64,000 nucleotides of DNA, taken from Colletes latitarsis (Eukaryota > Arthropoda > Insecta > Hymenoptera > Colletidae). Below the pieces are notes generated by a model. The model was not told the origin of the DNA, ran no database searches, and worked only from the letters and a program-made list of their open reading frames with translations. Both the position numbers and the translations under genes were made by a program. The stretch covers positions 9,424,001 through 9,488,000 of the forward strand of contig NC_135143.1 in the NCBI RefSeq assembly GCF_051014445.1, written 5' to 3'. Below, in pieces: positions 11,285-22,300 of this stretch; within the stretch, counting starts at the first letter, position 1; each line of letters opens with the position of its first letter.

Positions 11285-11702
11285 CAGGGTGTTCGGCCAC
11301 CCATGGGAAAAATTTTAATGGGAGGTTCTAGAGACCAAAATAAGTCGAAAATCAGGAATACCAGCTTGTTGATTGAGGCTTCGTTAAAAAGTTATTAACG
11401 TTTAAAGTTCCGACTGTAGTACGGCAATCTGCAAACAGCTGCGTGCATGCGTTAGTGGTTCTCACTCAGGATGAGAAACTCTATTTACTGATATATTGAC
11501 AGCCATACAGTTTTGTAAGTGAGAACCACTATCGTGCGCACGCAGCTGTTCGTCGCAGATTGCCGTTCTATAGGCGGAACTTTAAACGCTAATAACTTTT
11601 TAACTAAACCTGAATCTAGAAATTGGTATTCTTGATTTTCCTCTTATTTTGGCCTCTAGAATCTCTCATTACAATTTTTCCCATGAGTGTCCGAACACCC
11701 TG
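11285..11702. mobile_element. 418-bp foldback MITE, right-arm copy
   Basis: Mirror copy of the element at 4541-4958, with the same length and long terminal inverted repeats. Its two ends are CAGGGTGTTCGGCCACCCAT and the complement of CAGGGTGTTCGGACACTCAT. Because both copies share the same flanks, it was carried by the duplication and did not insert independently. Confidence 0.75.
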
Positions 11703-11794
11703 CACATGTATAGTAGAAATACGCAATGATCATTAGCTTTGTCAGTCGATTTCAGGAATCGGTACGTACCTTAGAGTGTGAAAGTAGTTTGCAA

Positions 11795-11852
11795 TGTTCG
11801 GGTGTCGGAGGAACCCCGGGGCTTCCTCCCTAGTTTAGGTCGCGCCCGAACA
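11795..11852. repeat. 58-bp nested inverted repeat (hairpin), right arm
   Basis: Mirror copy of 4391-4448. The outer TGTTCGGG / CCCGAACA and the inner GGAGGAA...TTCCTCC dyads are preserved. One base differs in the loop side, CGCGCCC here against the complement of GGGCGTG in the left arm. Confidence 0.55.
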
Positions 11853-12021
11853 TAATGTGTGAGAACCGTGGAGTGTTTGTTTGCGTAAATGGGGATTTGC
11901 TATTTTTTAAATATAGGATTAGGTAGGTAGGTAACTTACTTTCTGGTGTGTGTGTGTTAGTTGTAAGTAGGTAGGGTCAGGGCAGGGCTGTTGCAATCTT
12001 TTTTCGGGTAGGCGCGTTTTC

Positions 12022-12447
12022 GTGTGGCAGTCCTGTACCTGTAGTTCGATTTGGAAAGTCGAAACGTTAGCCGATCCAAACGGATTGTACCGTTTGTTTT
12101 GGTTTTACTTTCGATTCTTGGAGTCGCGCGGCGACTTTACAGTCGCTTATCGCGTTCGCGGTCGTGGTAGGTTCCCCGAAACGCTCGTTCCGCTCGAGGT
12201 TTTCCACGTATGCTCTGACAACAATTCGTATATTGTTGGAAGACTGCGTATTGCACAGAATCTCGAGCCTAGATATAAGTTTCAGACTTGGGCAGGACCG
12301 CCCGAAGAAAGAAAAGGCTCGATGAGTCGAAGAGGCCCTGACAAACTGTCTCAAGAGTGGGCTGCAACAAATGGCTCTGCATCGTCATCTTCGGATGAGG
12401 ATGGAAAGTCGTTCCATTTACTACGTAGTCGCTGTATTCGCCTGTAG
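12022..12447 (+). pseudogene. Uncharacterised open frame, right-arm copy with altered start
   Basis: Counterpart of 3790-4221. The position of the left-copy ATG reads GTG here. Internal changes are Arg to Lys, Ser to Asn, Pro to Leu, His to Tyr and Asp to Gly, and the serine run is two codons shorter. The frame stays open to a TAG at 12445 and is open upstream for about 17 codons, so a spliced upstream start is possible. A pyrimidine tract with TTTTTCAG follows at about 12470, an acceptor-like site. The amino-acid-changing pattern suggests little protein-level constraint. Confidence 0.3.
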
Positions 12448-12499
12448 TTGTAATAATTGTTGTTTTTCAGATGTTACTTGTACCACAAAGAACCAATAT

Positions 12500-12850
12500 T
12501 TTTTTGGTAGCGTTGCGAATAATGTAAACTTATCGCGATTACTTTTAGCGTTTGAACAATAAATATTTTCGTGTTTGCTTTCAGAGTAGTGTTGCGAATA
12601 AGAACTGATCGTGGTTTTCATTAGAGTTGCGAAAAATGAATATTATTCGCGTTGTTTTGTCTAGATAAAAATGCATATGTTTGCATAGTTCCGTTTAGCG
12701 TTGCGAATGATGAGAACCTTTCGCCTTTTCTTTCAGAGTAGAGTTGCGTACCAGCACTGATTACGGTTTGCAGTAGTGTTGCGAATAAACAATGATCGCG
12801 ACTGGTTTTATTGCTAAGTACGATAAATATTGATCGCGTATTTAGATATT
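12500..12850. repeat. Degenerate tandem array of ~40 bp units, right outer end of palindrome
   Basis: Mirror-oriented counterpart of the array at 3190-3760. The motif AGTGTTGCGAATAA (or GCGTTGCGAAT) recurs near 12510, 12590, 12625, 12700, 12742 and 12776, with TGATCG segments between units. The region from about 12650 outward differs from the left arm by many substitutions and local indels. Confidence 0.6.
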
Positions 12851-13710
12851 GAATTATCAAGTTGATTTGAGTTAGTATTACGACATTGTCTGTTTGCGTT
12901 TATTTTGATGTAAATACTTCCTCCAGCATCAAGAAGCAGCTAAATTTGTTGCACAACCTGGAATTTCTACAACCTGAGATGGTTGTTCTAGATTATTAAT
13001 CGCGACTCACTTCGACCGACTAATCGCATCCATTAATCGATTGATTATTCTAATGAAATTAATCAGTTGGTGCCCAATTGTGGACTATACTGCTTTCACT
13101 CCGTTAAAAAACAATTGAATTCCTGTCATTTCATTTCCTACTATAATAAGCGCTATGATTGCTTTCTACAGTTTGACATTAAAATAATAATGGTGCTCTA
13201 GAACTTCAGAGAAATGGGCCGAAAAAATACATTGGATGTAACGTCTACTTGTATACCTCGTCTGTGGTGGTTGTTTGCAAGGGATAGTCGGTTTCTTCGG
13301 TACTCGACGCTCGACGCTCGACGGCCGGCAATAAAGTGCGACGACGAGAAAGCTCACGTGTTCGCGTTTAGCATTTATCGAAACTCCGTGCGCGAGATCG
13401 TAACTCGAAAGTACAGGCCTGCCTGCGTGTCATGCAGATAGGTTTAAAAGCAGAACGTGCCGTATTTACAAATGCGCCGCTTCTCGCTTCTTTGCTCTTT
13501 GCCCCTTTTCTTCCGCTTCGATGTTCTACTTGCTCTTGGAACAGCCACTCGACGAGATACGGGTACGAGAGTTAAGACGGTTTCGCCGGCAAACGACCCG
13601 CGCGTTTCCCGATTTTACTGTTTCGAATCGAGGGTAAAGCGTTGCTAGGACTGTTTCCTCGAGTTTTGGGACGCGGACGAGTGAGCAATGTGCACGCGGT
13701 ATCCTCCGTT
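12851..13710. other. Right flank of palindrome, no gene recognised
   Basis: AT-rich to about 13190, with several ATTAAT/TTAATCG clusters near 12990-13065, then CpG-rich. GCTCGAC is repeated three times at about 13305-13320. No supported exon. Confidence 0.4.
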
Positions 13711-13712
13711 TT

Positions 13713-13760
13713 TAACCCTTTGAGACCTAACTCAGACAATTTTGATATTTCGTACCGGTA
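13713..13760 (+). mobile_element. piggyBac-type terminal sequence fragment
   Basis: Begins TTAACCCTTTGAGACCTAAC, a TTAA followed by a CCC-start terminus typical of piggyBac-like MITEs. No matching opposite end was found, so only one end is claimed. Confidence 0.3.
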
Positions 13761-14960
13761 GGGCTACGCATATTTCAGCTGTTTCCACTCACACTGAGTT
13801 ACGAAAGTGTTCGAACGTCCGCAAATGAAAAGTTTTAGAAAGAAATAACAAACAAAACAATTGAAAAAATCATAATATTTTTCTCGTACTTCCTCGTTAA
13901 GTTTATTATGACAAAAACGATTGTCTTTAAACATTTTAAAAAACGAAAAAAAAGTCACTTCCTCGTCATACACGTAGTCATTTAACTAACCCTGAATAAC
14001 GAGTTCCCAAGAGCGGAATGGGGATGCAGAATAAATTCGGGGAAAAGGATAAAACGAAGAATAAGGACGCGTGGGTCTTGATTTCCCAAACATAACTCAA
14101 CCGATGCCCGTCGTTCGTCTCTCGGTGTCATTTGGATCGCGAATGAGAAGAAGAATGGTTAAGACGGCAAAGAAGAAAAGTGGAAGGGAGAAGAAAGGCG
14201 AGAGAAGGCCGGCGCGCGTAGCGGGTTCTCGTCTACGTCAGCGCGAGTTCTGGCTGCCTTAATGGAGACACGTTCACGCGAGCTGCCTCTTACGGCGGCA
14301 AAGCCGATTTATCTGCGCCCACGAACCCTTCTCCCTTCTAGGTTCCCGGTTCTCGGTTCTCGACTGTTGCCTCTTGGCCCTCCGCACAGCGTTCTACCTC
14401 CAACATCTTTCCTCGTTCGGTGTTCGCGCGTCCCTTATCCCCCTCTCGCTTAGACGCACTCGGGCGGCCCACCAACCCGCTTACAAAGGAGATCGTGTCT
14501 TACACGGGAATATTTCACTTTCCCGTGTTCCCGCGGCAGAGAAGTCGTCGGTATCAGCTCGACGAGCAACAGAGGTTTAGCGATAGGAATGACTGTGGGG
14601 CGTGGAATATTTTCGAATCGAATTCGGGAATTCAAGGAAAACGGATCGCTCAGTTTCTGCCTTTATCGTAGGCTCGCGCCACTGGCCAGCACCTTTCCGT
14701 ACTCTTGGACCTGGCTACAGCTCGACGACTGTTCCTACGCGATTTGTTACGATGAGATTTCGTATTTATTGCGCGCGCCACGCCATCTAATTAAATTTAT
14801 GGGACTGGTTGGAAGATAAATAAATGGAAATTCAGTGATTCGTCTAATCATATTACATTCTTCGTTAAGGATACCAAAATATAAATTGAATCACCTTTGC
14901 GTTAAATCATTTTGCGTGCCCCGTGCGTGCACACGTTACGTCGTCTGCGCATACTTAAAC
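13761..14960. other. Mixed non-coding DNA, no gene recognised
   Basis: AT-rich to about 13980, then CpG-rich with purine-rich 14150-14215 and pyrimidine-rich 14320-14460 tracts. Several overlapping open frames of 60-85 codons in different phases look like composition effects. Confidence 0.4.
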
Positions 14961-15139
14961 AAACTTTAACGCTAGATTTATGGACATTGATTGCACATAT
15001 TTTTATCGAAAGCTTTCGTGTTAACGATTACATTAAAATACGATTTTTCTTTCGACATACATTTACGCGTTCTGTAAGTTCAGATATGGAATCTGACACC
15101 CGTGAAATTGATGGCTTCCGCAAATCTAGTGTTAAACTG
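14961..15139. mobile_element. ~180-bp MITE
   Basis: Terminal inverted repeats ACTTTAACGCTAGATTTATG (left) and, read on the other strand at the right end, AGTTTAACACTAGATTTGCG. The internal sequence includes TATGGAATCTGACACCCGTG, which recurs in diverged form near 52996. No coding capacity and no clear target-site duplication. Confidence 0.6.
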
Positions 15140-16424
15140 TCGACATTATCCAGGCTTTGATCAAGCAGAAATACAACTATGAAATAATGACGAAAGCTAA
15201 GATGATACTCTTAAATGAAAACACTACTGTTCAGGAAATGGGGATAAAACTCGGTCGACGGGAACGGCTGATGGGGGAAGAGGCTGGACGCACGTTCTTC
15301 GACGGCAGGGATCTCTCCCAAGTTGTCGTACTGTACGCGTGTCTGTTCGTCGAACCGGATGCCGAGTGACGCGTATCCCGAATAGTCCACTTTACGAGAA
15401 GACAAAGGCAAACGGGACAGAGATATTGCGGCTTCGAAAATAGCCTCGTCGAGCGTAAAGATGCCTTCAGCTTTAAGATAAGACCAAACGGTATATCGGA
15501 TCGAAATCGAATCGTAGATCACGGGGGATTCCCCTTCGGGCTTCATTGAGGGTGGACGATACCCGCGAACCTACGAGGTCACGATGCTGACCCCCTCGTA
15601 GATCTTCGACTACTTACCTTGAAATGGAGTGCGAAAAGAAATTGGAAACGTAACGTTCACGGAGGGTAAAACGGAACTCGGCAGAAGCTGGGTCCGACGG
15701 GAGCGGAGGAGTTGTCTTGGACGCCCGGCAACACGAACCAGGGAGAACAAGCGACGATGGAGGGTTGAAGGAAGGGGAAGGGAGACGTACGCGGAGAAAG
15801 AAGAAGGGAAAGACGAATGCGGTAAAACGTAGAACCGGAACGGCGGAGTTTGCCCAGGAGGCAATGAAGCACGTCAAGGGGATGATGGACGTCTCCGCAT
15901 AAACCTGACGAGTGACTCGTGGCGCCTTCAGGAACGACTCTGAGGAGCCCCCTACATCACTTTTATTACGGCCGTCCTCATTTTCATATCTCGTAAAACC
16001 TCCGGGGCTCTGCTCCTCTCGTCCGCGGACGAGCTTGATATACGTATAATCCACGATCTGACTCACGTGGCGAAATTATCAGTCTCCCCTTTCTCTCCTC
16101 TGTTCCGCGGCGACATTCGCGCGTCGACGGATACTCATCCGCCCTGTTCGGTCCGGCTCGTCGCGGTCTGCGCACCGATCGGTCTTATTCCCGGACTTTG
16201 CCGAAAGTTTTTCCGTTAGGAACGCGTCTGTCTCTTCCACGCTCTTAGCTGCACGTTCCTCTCTGCTCGGCAAGGGGTTCCCCTCAGTCACCGGCAACAG
16301 GACTGTCGTGAGTGCCGGTACGCTGCCGGCGACAGTGAATGACTGTGCTGCACGTGACACGAGACTGACAGGTTTATGCGAGCGCGCGTGTGGGAACATA
16401 AAAGGGAACACGTAGCTAGCTGCA
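15140..16424. other. CpG-rich non-coding DNA with one donor-like site
   Basis: No recognised gene. On the minus strand a consensus-like splice donor, TTTCAAG|GTAAGTAG, lies at about 15617, but the sequence before it has no supported start or acceptor. A low-complexity frame of 150 codons (15614-16066, minus) overlaps it and is not called as a gene. Confidence 0.35.
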
Positions 16425-16455
16425 TGCCCGCCTGCCTGCCTGCCTGCCTGCTTGC

Positions 16456-16488
<33 letters not shown>

Positions 16489-16528
16489 CGCCGGTGGCTT
16501 GCCCGCCCGCCTGCCCGCCTGCCCGCCT
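16425..16528. repeat. Tetranucleotide microsatellite (GCCT/GCTT)n
   Basis: About 100 bp of GCCT units changing to GCTT and back to GCCC/GCCT, including six to seven consecutive GCTT repeats. Its lack of stops makes repetitive frames on both strands. Confidence 0.9.
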
Positions 16529-18780
16529 CCCGTGATGTACGTCTGTTTGTGTAAGTGACAAGAGCCGAATGAGTGACGCGTCTACCCCTAGCAAGGTCCC
16601 TCTGCTCCCTTTCCGTCGCTCTTCATCCTCGATTGTCCCCATCCTCTCGATTTCGTCAACCTCCATCTCCAGGTTCGCCTATACCTTTGCCTGCGTTTCC
16701 CCGTCGACGCGTGTGCGCGCTTATCGAATATCGACTCGATCGACCGACCACTTTTTCGCTGCTCCTTCCATCATGCTAGATCACCGACCACGAGTCCTCG
16801 ATTACACCCTCGATGGACCTCGTAACGGAACGTCGAACGGACCAGTTACTGACGATTACGATCCCGCTGCTCGGGAGGGGAAAAATTAGCACCGGAGCAC
16901 GAGAGAGGGAGTAAGCTGGATATTTCAGGGGTTTGAAATTTACGCAACAGCAACCAGCGACCTTTCCTTTACTTCCATCTAATTCAAAACTATAAATCGA
17001 GGGCGTCTGTTGTATGTATGATGGTGGGCTGGCGCGAGCCTGCTAGCTCGGAGAACGAACGAGTGGCAGAGAGAAAGAGAAGGCGAAGAGATTCGCGGAA
17101 AGATGAAGCGAGAGCGAGTGGCAACGAAGGGTTGGGCGGAGGGAGACTGTAGAGCCAGAGTAACGTAACAGATGCTGCACAATAAACACCTCCCGTCACT
17201 TCGCTCCATAAATCGCGCGGCGGGCTCCTAGAAGAAACATTCAACCTCCATCTACTCCTCATCCTCTTTTCGAACCCAGCCACCATAGCAGCGCTTTCCG
17301 TCTTTTCGTGCCAGTGCGTCGCAGCGTGCTCGTCCGTGGATGCCACGAGGCCTCGATAATATCACCCGCGCGACCATTTAAAACCTTGACGCGCTAATTA
17401 ACTTTGCCATTCTTTCGATTTCGATCTTTGTTCTTTTATCGATAAATACTACGTTCTTCCCAAATTATCTATAGGTTACATTTTCCAAATAAAACGCTTG
17501 CTGGCGCATGAAAGAATAAATGTTTTTATGTCGTCGTGGCTTCTGTTTCTTGTTTCGTGGATACAATGTTATCTCTCAATTTCTTTATATTTTTCCGCGC
17601 GCCGTCCAATAAATTATTGCTTGCTCTCGTCGAATCAGTCTAAAATTGTAACTTGAAGCGTGAAGATCTCGTTTACTAGCAGCGTTCGCCAGCGTTTTCT
17701 TACATACTGTTACGCGTTCCCTGCTCGTGTTCCTTTTTCATTTTAGTAAACTCGTTTGGCGGAACATACAGTTTTGAAACATGAACGCATATAATTTTTA
17801 AGGTTTTTAAGGCAGATAGGAAATTAAACAATTTACGAGCGTTTTTCTCGCTTTCTTTTATTCGTCGAGATGCTAATTCGAAAGTAGAACGGCGAACGCG
17901 GGGCACGCCGCGGATCCAGGAACAGCCGTCCCGAGATTTACAAGATCGAAGGCCTTGAGGGTTACGACTGGTTGTTATATGCTTTAATTGCAGCTCGCGG
18001 TAACGAACTGCGTTTAACCGTAACGCGGTAGACTTGGTAATAAATGAACGACGCGAGAAGTACTAAATCCAAGCTGTAACCGATGCTGCGGACTTGCTCG
18101 CTACCCACCTATTAGTCGCGCGGCTCCTTTCGATTGTGATTGAAACACCGTTGATCTAGGAAATCGTTTCAATGCCTAGAGTAATCTCGTTCGAAGCTCG
18201 GCCCGAACCTGTAATAGTTCAAGTTTTTCGAAAATGTACACGACGATTTACGATTTTTTCTGCTGGCACGTGACTGGAAAGGTAGCAAAACGTGACGTTG
18301 ATTTTACGTGGATCGACAATAAAACTGAAGACGTATTACTACATGACTCGTCGTCGAGTAAAATATTCCTATACTACAATAGATGACGCGATTAGCATGT
18401 TTCAATAATTAATACGCGAGTTAATGTTCTTATTCGACTTAATTCAGGGCCATCGGCAGCTACCTCGGGCTGATCCTGTTTATAGGCTCACCTCTGATGT
18501 TAACGTATGACTTATCGGTCGAGGAAGGGGTTAGCGAGGCCATCGGGCCATGTAGTTTTCCCAAATGAATGCGTATGACGATCGAGTGAAAGATTGTCGT
18601 TCCCGCGACTGACCGTGTCCTGTCATTCGTCCTATCGTTTAGGCCGTTGTAGAGGATACGCGTGAAAGTGGCGCGGGGTGTATGGGGCGGTCGAGGGAGG
18701 TGGTGGTCGAGGGCACGAGAACGAGAAGTGGAAGGAGGTGGATAGGAGACGGAGGTTAGGGGCAACCGTGGCCGCGCGCG
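16529..18780. other. CpG-rich non-coding DNA, no gene recognised
   Basis: Pyrimidine-rich 16590-16720, purine-rich 17050-17150 and an AT-richer interval at about 17400-17870. No frame with recognisable motifs. Confidence 0.4.
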
Positions 18781-18920
18781 GCCGTATTGATCTTATCCCC
18801 CGACATGAGAAATGCCCGCCGGTTTAATAAACTCCCGGGACTTATGAAGCACGTCAGGGTGATTCACGGCCGCCTCATTGAGTCGTATTTATACAACCGC
18901 GACTGATAGATTTATGGAGG
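18781..18920. promoter_or_regulatory. Possible regulatory island
   Basis: A compact mix of GATCTTATC, TTTAATAAA, GACTTATGA, GTCGTATTTATA and GATTTATGG motifs in otherwise CpG-rich DNA. Several match TTTATG/TTTATTA-type homeodomain sites. Inference from composition and motif density only. Confidence 0.15.
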
Positions 18921-21900
18921 ACAGCGCAGCGTGGTCCCTCCTGCCCCCTGCCATCCACCCCCACTACCCGCTCTCTCCCCCTACGTAACTCCCTGTCCAC
19001 CGCTGCCTCCACCCACCTGCCCGCCCGTCCTACCGTCTCTCGGCCAACGGTTTCTTCGCCGTTTCTTTTTCCGCTTGGTCGGCGATAGCGCGCGGGTTCG
19101 GCTAGTTCGCCGCGGCAGCCGCGACTCCGGTCCTCTTGGCCGTGTCACGTCGACGCGACTTTGCACCCGAACCGGACGGAACGACGGAATCGACCGTAGA
19201 CGGCGCGAAACGAGAACGGAGGAGAAAGGGACCCGGTGACAGAGCGGGTGCAGAGAAACGAACGCACAAGTCCGAAGGAAGGAGAAGAAGAACGAAGAAG
19301 GGGGCGGGTGGTCGTTCGACGGGCATGGTGGACCATCCATGGATGTCAGGAGGGGTCCATGGCGTCACACACGCACCTCACTTCGCCATCGAGCGAGAGC
19401 AAGCAGCCTTATAAAGTAGCCGGGCCACGATTTAATCCGAAATTTATTTCCTCCATTAGTAAGAGCTTGTCTCGGAGCCCCGAGCGTGAGCGAGAGGCTG
19501 ACGAGGACGACGCTGCCTTTCCATCTCCCCTCCGTCCTTTTCTCTCTTTCGCTCGCTCTATCCCTGTCCCGTCTCGTCGCGCGGGACCATCGGAATGCAC
19601 GCCGGTGGATCGGTGCATCTTAAGTACACCACTACATTATGACTCCTATATCGTCATCTTTATTATATCCGCGGCGCACCGGTGTCCGCGGTCACGTTTA
19701 ACGTCGTTCCTCCATCCCTTTCACCTTGTTTCCTTTTTTCCACGGGTTTCTCCCGTTTCTGACGTCGACGATCTTACCCGCCTATTCGCGATAATTCTGG
19801 GGACCATCCGTCCGAACGCGGGACGGACCCGCTTCGAGACGCGACTCGGATCGGACAGGGTGGTCCAGGAATTCGCGCGCGCACGGGCGCCCGCTCGACG
19901 TACGGCGGACACCGTTACTTAGATCGTAGAAGAAGACGCTACCCGGCCGAGATACGCATCGCCCGTTTCCGACAAATTGCCTCCCCTCCATTTTTTTTAC
20001 CGGGGTTCTCCAGTTCGGTAGGTGGCTCGGATGCTGTAGGTAGAAAGGTTACGCAGTGAGAGGCTGCGGAGTGGGGATTGACGTCTCAGTCAGCGAGAAA
20101 GGAAACCGGGGGCAGACGTGTGTTGGTGCGCGCGTTAAATCCCTCGTCCCGGACCGTCGCGATGCGGTCTTCTACGAGATTTCCGGACCTTCCGTTTTAC
20201 GACACTGCTACCGCTTCATCCCCTTTCGCGTCTTTCGTCGAGACGATTTCTCACGTCTGCTAACGATCCAGCACGGAAAGAAACGTGGAAACTAGGCCCA
20301 CATCGAACGATTCCGTCGTAGATTATTGCCTTTTTCAATTCTCAAGACGACTCTTTCGGAGTCTCGTGTCTCGTTAATGACCAACGTATCTACGCGCACC
20401 TTGGCAAATCCGTTTTAAAATAGATGCGTGCTGCCACTTAGCGCCGAAATAACAGTGGCGATGTCGAGTATTCGTAGGAAACTACTCCCCACAGAATTTC
20501 TTTCTTTCTCCTTAGAATACATCTGGAATCGACTCTCTAGACTCTAAGTAAGAGCGAGAAAACTATGGGCAACAAGTGGGCGATTGCTAACTCTTTCGCA
20601 AGAACTCTGCGGAACGTAATGGGCGGTGGAAACGAGACTCGTTGACCAATACGGATACTATAGTGGGAGGATAAAAGAAACAGGTCCAAAGTCGGTGCAA
20701 TACATTGCATGCGCGAATCAAGCTTACGTCGTATGAATTTTTCAGAAATTTTTCCAACCATGTCCCATCGTTCGCGACGATTTAGATATTTAACTTTTCT
20801 TCCCGTCCGTTTCACGCACGATCTAGTCTCCGGTCGTCTTTAGACAATAAAATTCCGGGCACGAGAGTGAATATCTCGCGCAGGCGGCAAATACGGTTTC
20901 CTCTCTTGTACTACGCGTTACATCGGTCGCAAAGGACTCTTGTTAGTTGCTTGGCGAGCCAATAGATGGCGCGGATGGTCTGAAGGTGACCCGTTCGAGA
21001 TTCGAGAACACCATTCAAACACGTTTTCGATGAATGGCACCGCGATCGGATTTCCCAGCAATTAACCGCGCTTCTTCGTTACGCGTTTCATCGAGTCTCC
21101 AATTAAAAATGTCGATGTTAAAATAGTTGGTAATCGTCAACTTCTGTAAAGATAATCACGTACAAAATTCACTATATCTAGTGAACAAAGTGAAGTAGAA
21201 CATACATTTGCGTAAACAGCTTGTTTTATTTATTTGTTGAATCGGTGCAATATTCCCCGCTATTACTGTATATACCAGCGATTATTTAGCTGTGAATAAA
21301 CCCTATGTAAGAGATGGGTTAAAAATGAACTAGAATCGATCGCCCAAAGGTTAAACTAATTAACCGTCGAACTCAAGTGTATCGTGTATACGTAGTTCAA
21401 CGTGTTGCTGACATTGGCCACTTGGAGGATATTAATCTCGAGTGGAAACGAATTTGTTCTCAGCAGGGTCTGTGACAGAACAGCGATGATCCGCTTTGCG
21501 TTTCCGCGCGGTCTGCTTCTCGATTGGCGAACCGAAAGATCGGCTCGAATTCTGGCTCCCAAGGTGGGATACTTATGGTACCCGCGGGCTCGTTTCCCCG
21601 CGTTTACGAATAACCCGACCGCGTAGGGTCGAGCGGTTCGTCACGAGTACGAGAACACGCAACACGCGAAACCAACGAATACACGACCACGGGACTAGGC
21701 GAATACGCAAACACGTACGCGATCCATGGTTGCGCCGTACGGCCGCGCAGACAGCTACGTACACACGGTAACGCAATTGTGTGCGCGCGATGGTCACTCG
21801 CTATAAATCAGATTCCCGTGAGATAGCCGGCTAGCTGCTTCACTCCGTTGAGTTTTATCGGGCGTACCGGCGCCGCGTGCTAATTAAACTGACGTGAAAT

Positions 21901-22300
21901 AATCGCAGCCGTTTCACGATTGATCGTTGATCGAGGCCGTCCAAGTACCGGCGTACACATTCTTTCCCTCGGCCGCGCACACTCGTGGGACACGACACAT
22001 ACGACTGACTTACGACTTCTCGCCGCGTCTCCCTCGATGCCGGCGACGAGCCTCCGATTTCGCTTACTGGTCTCGTAGAGAAACGGAAATATCGGGAACC
22101 GAAACCAAGGCGTACGCCAGCCATGGCCAAACGAACCAACACCTTGCTCCAATCTGTCCCGTTAGCGTGTTAACCGGAGTTCTCTCGTTGCAGTAGGTAC
22201 TATACTAGAGTCACCCCTCAATCAGTCACAATAGCATCTTGTAAAGACATTGTTTTACTTTTCTTTTCATTTTTTCCACGATATACAAACTTTAAAATTA
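18921..22300. other. CpG-rich non-coding DNA, C-rich tract, no gene recognised
   Basis: A C-rich tract at 18935-19035 and many overlapping frames in CpG-rich DNA. The longest, 228 codons at 19236-19922 (plus), has low-complexity Arg/Ser/Pro composition and no motif. AT-richer at 21110-21340. Confidence 0.4.

Larger units (their letters stand above)
8690..12830 (-). repeat. Right arm of ~9.4 kb palindrome
   Basis: Reverse complement of the left arm 3420-7600, with the axis at 8121.5. Arm identity is near complete from about 8783 to about 12500. At the inner edge (8690-8783) it falls to roughly 75-80% by eye. At the outer edge it decays through the tandem array. A 6-bp length difference in the serine-run codons near 12390 is the first indel met going outward from the axis-proximal core. 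Confidence 0.95.

Noticed and set aside
15610..16066. Candidate exon ending at the minus-strand donor near 15617
   Set aside because: The donor is good, but no acceptor, start or conserved frame supports an exon.
16079..16666. 195-codon frame with Ala/Gly/Lys/Gln repeats
   Set aside because: The repeat part is the translated GCCT/GCTT microsatellite.
19236..19922. 228-codon open frame, plus strand
   Set aside because: Arg/Ser/Pro-rich without motifs; overlapping frames on the opposite strand are similar in length, as expected from CpG-rich composition.
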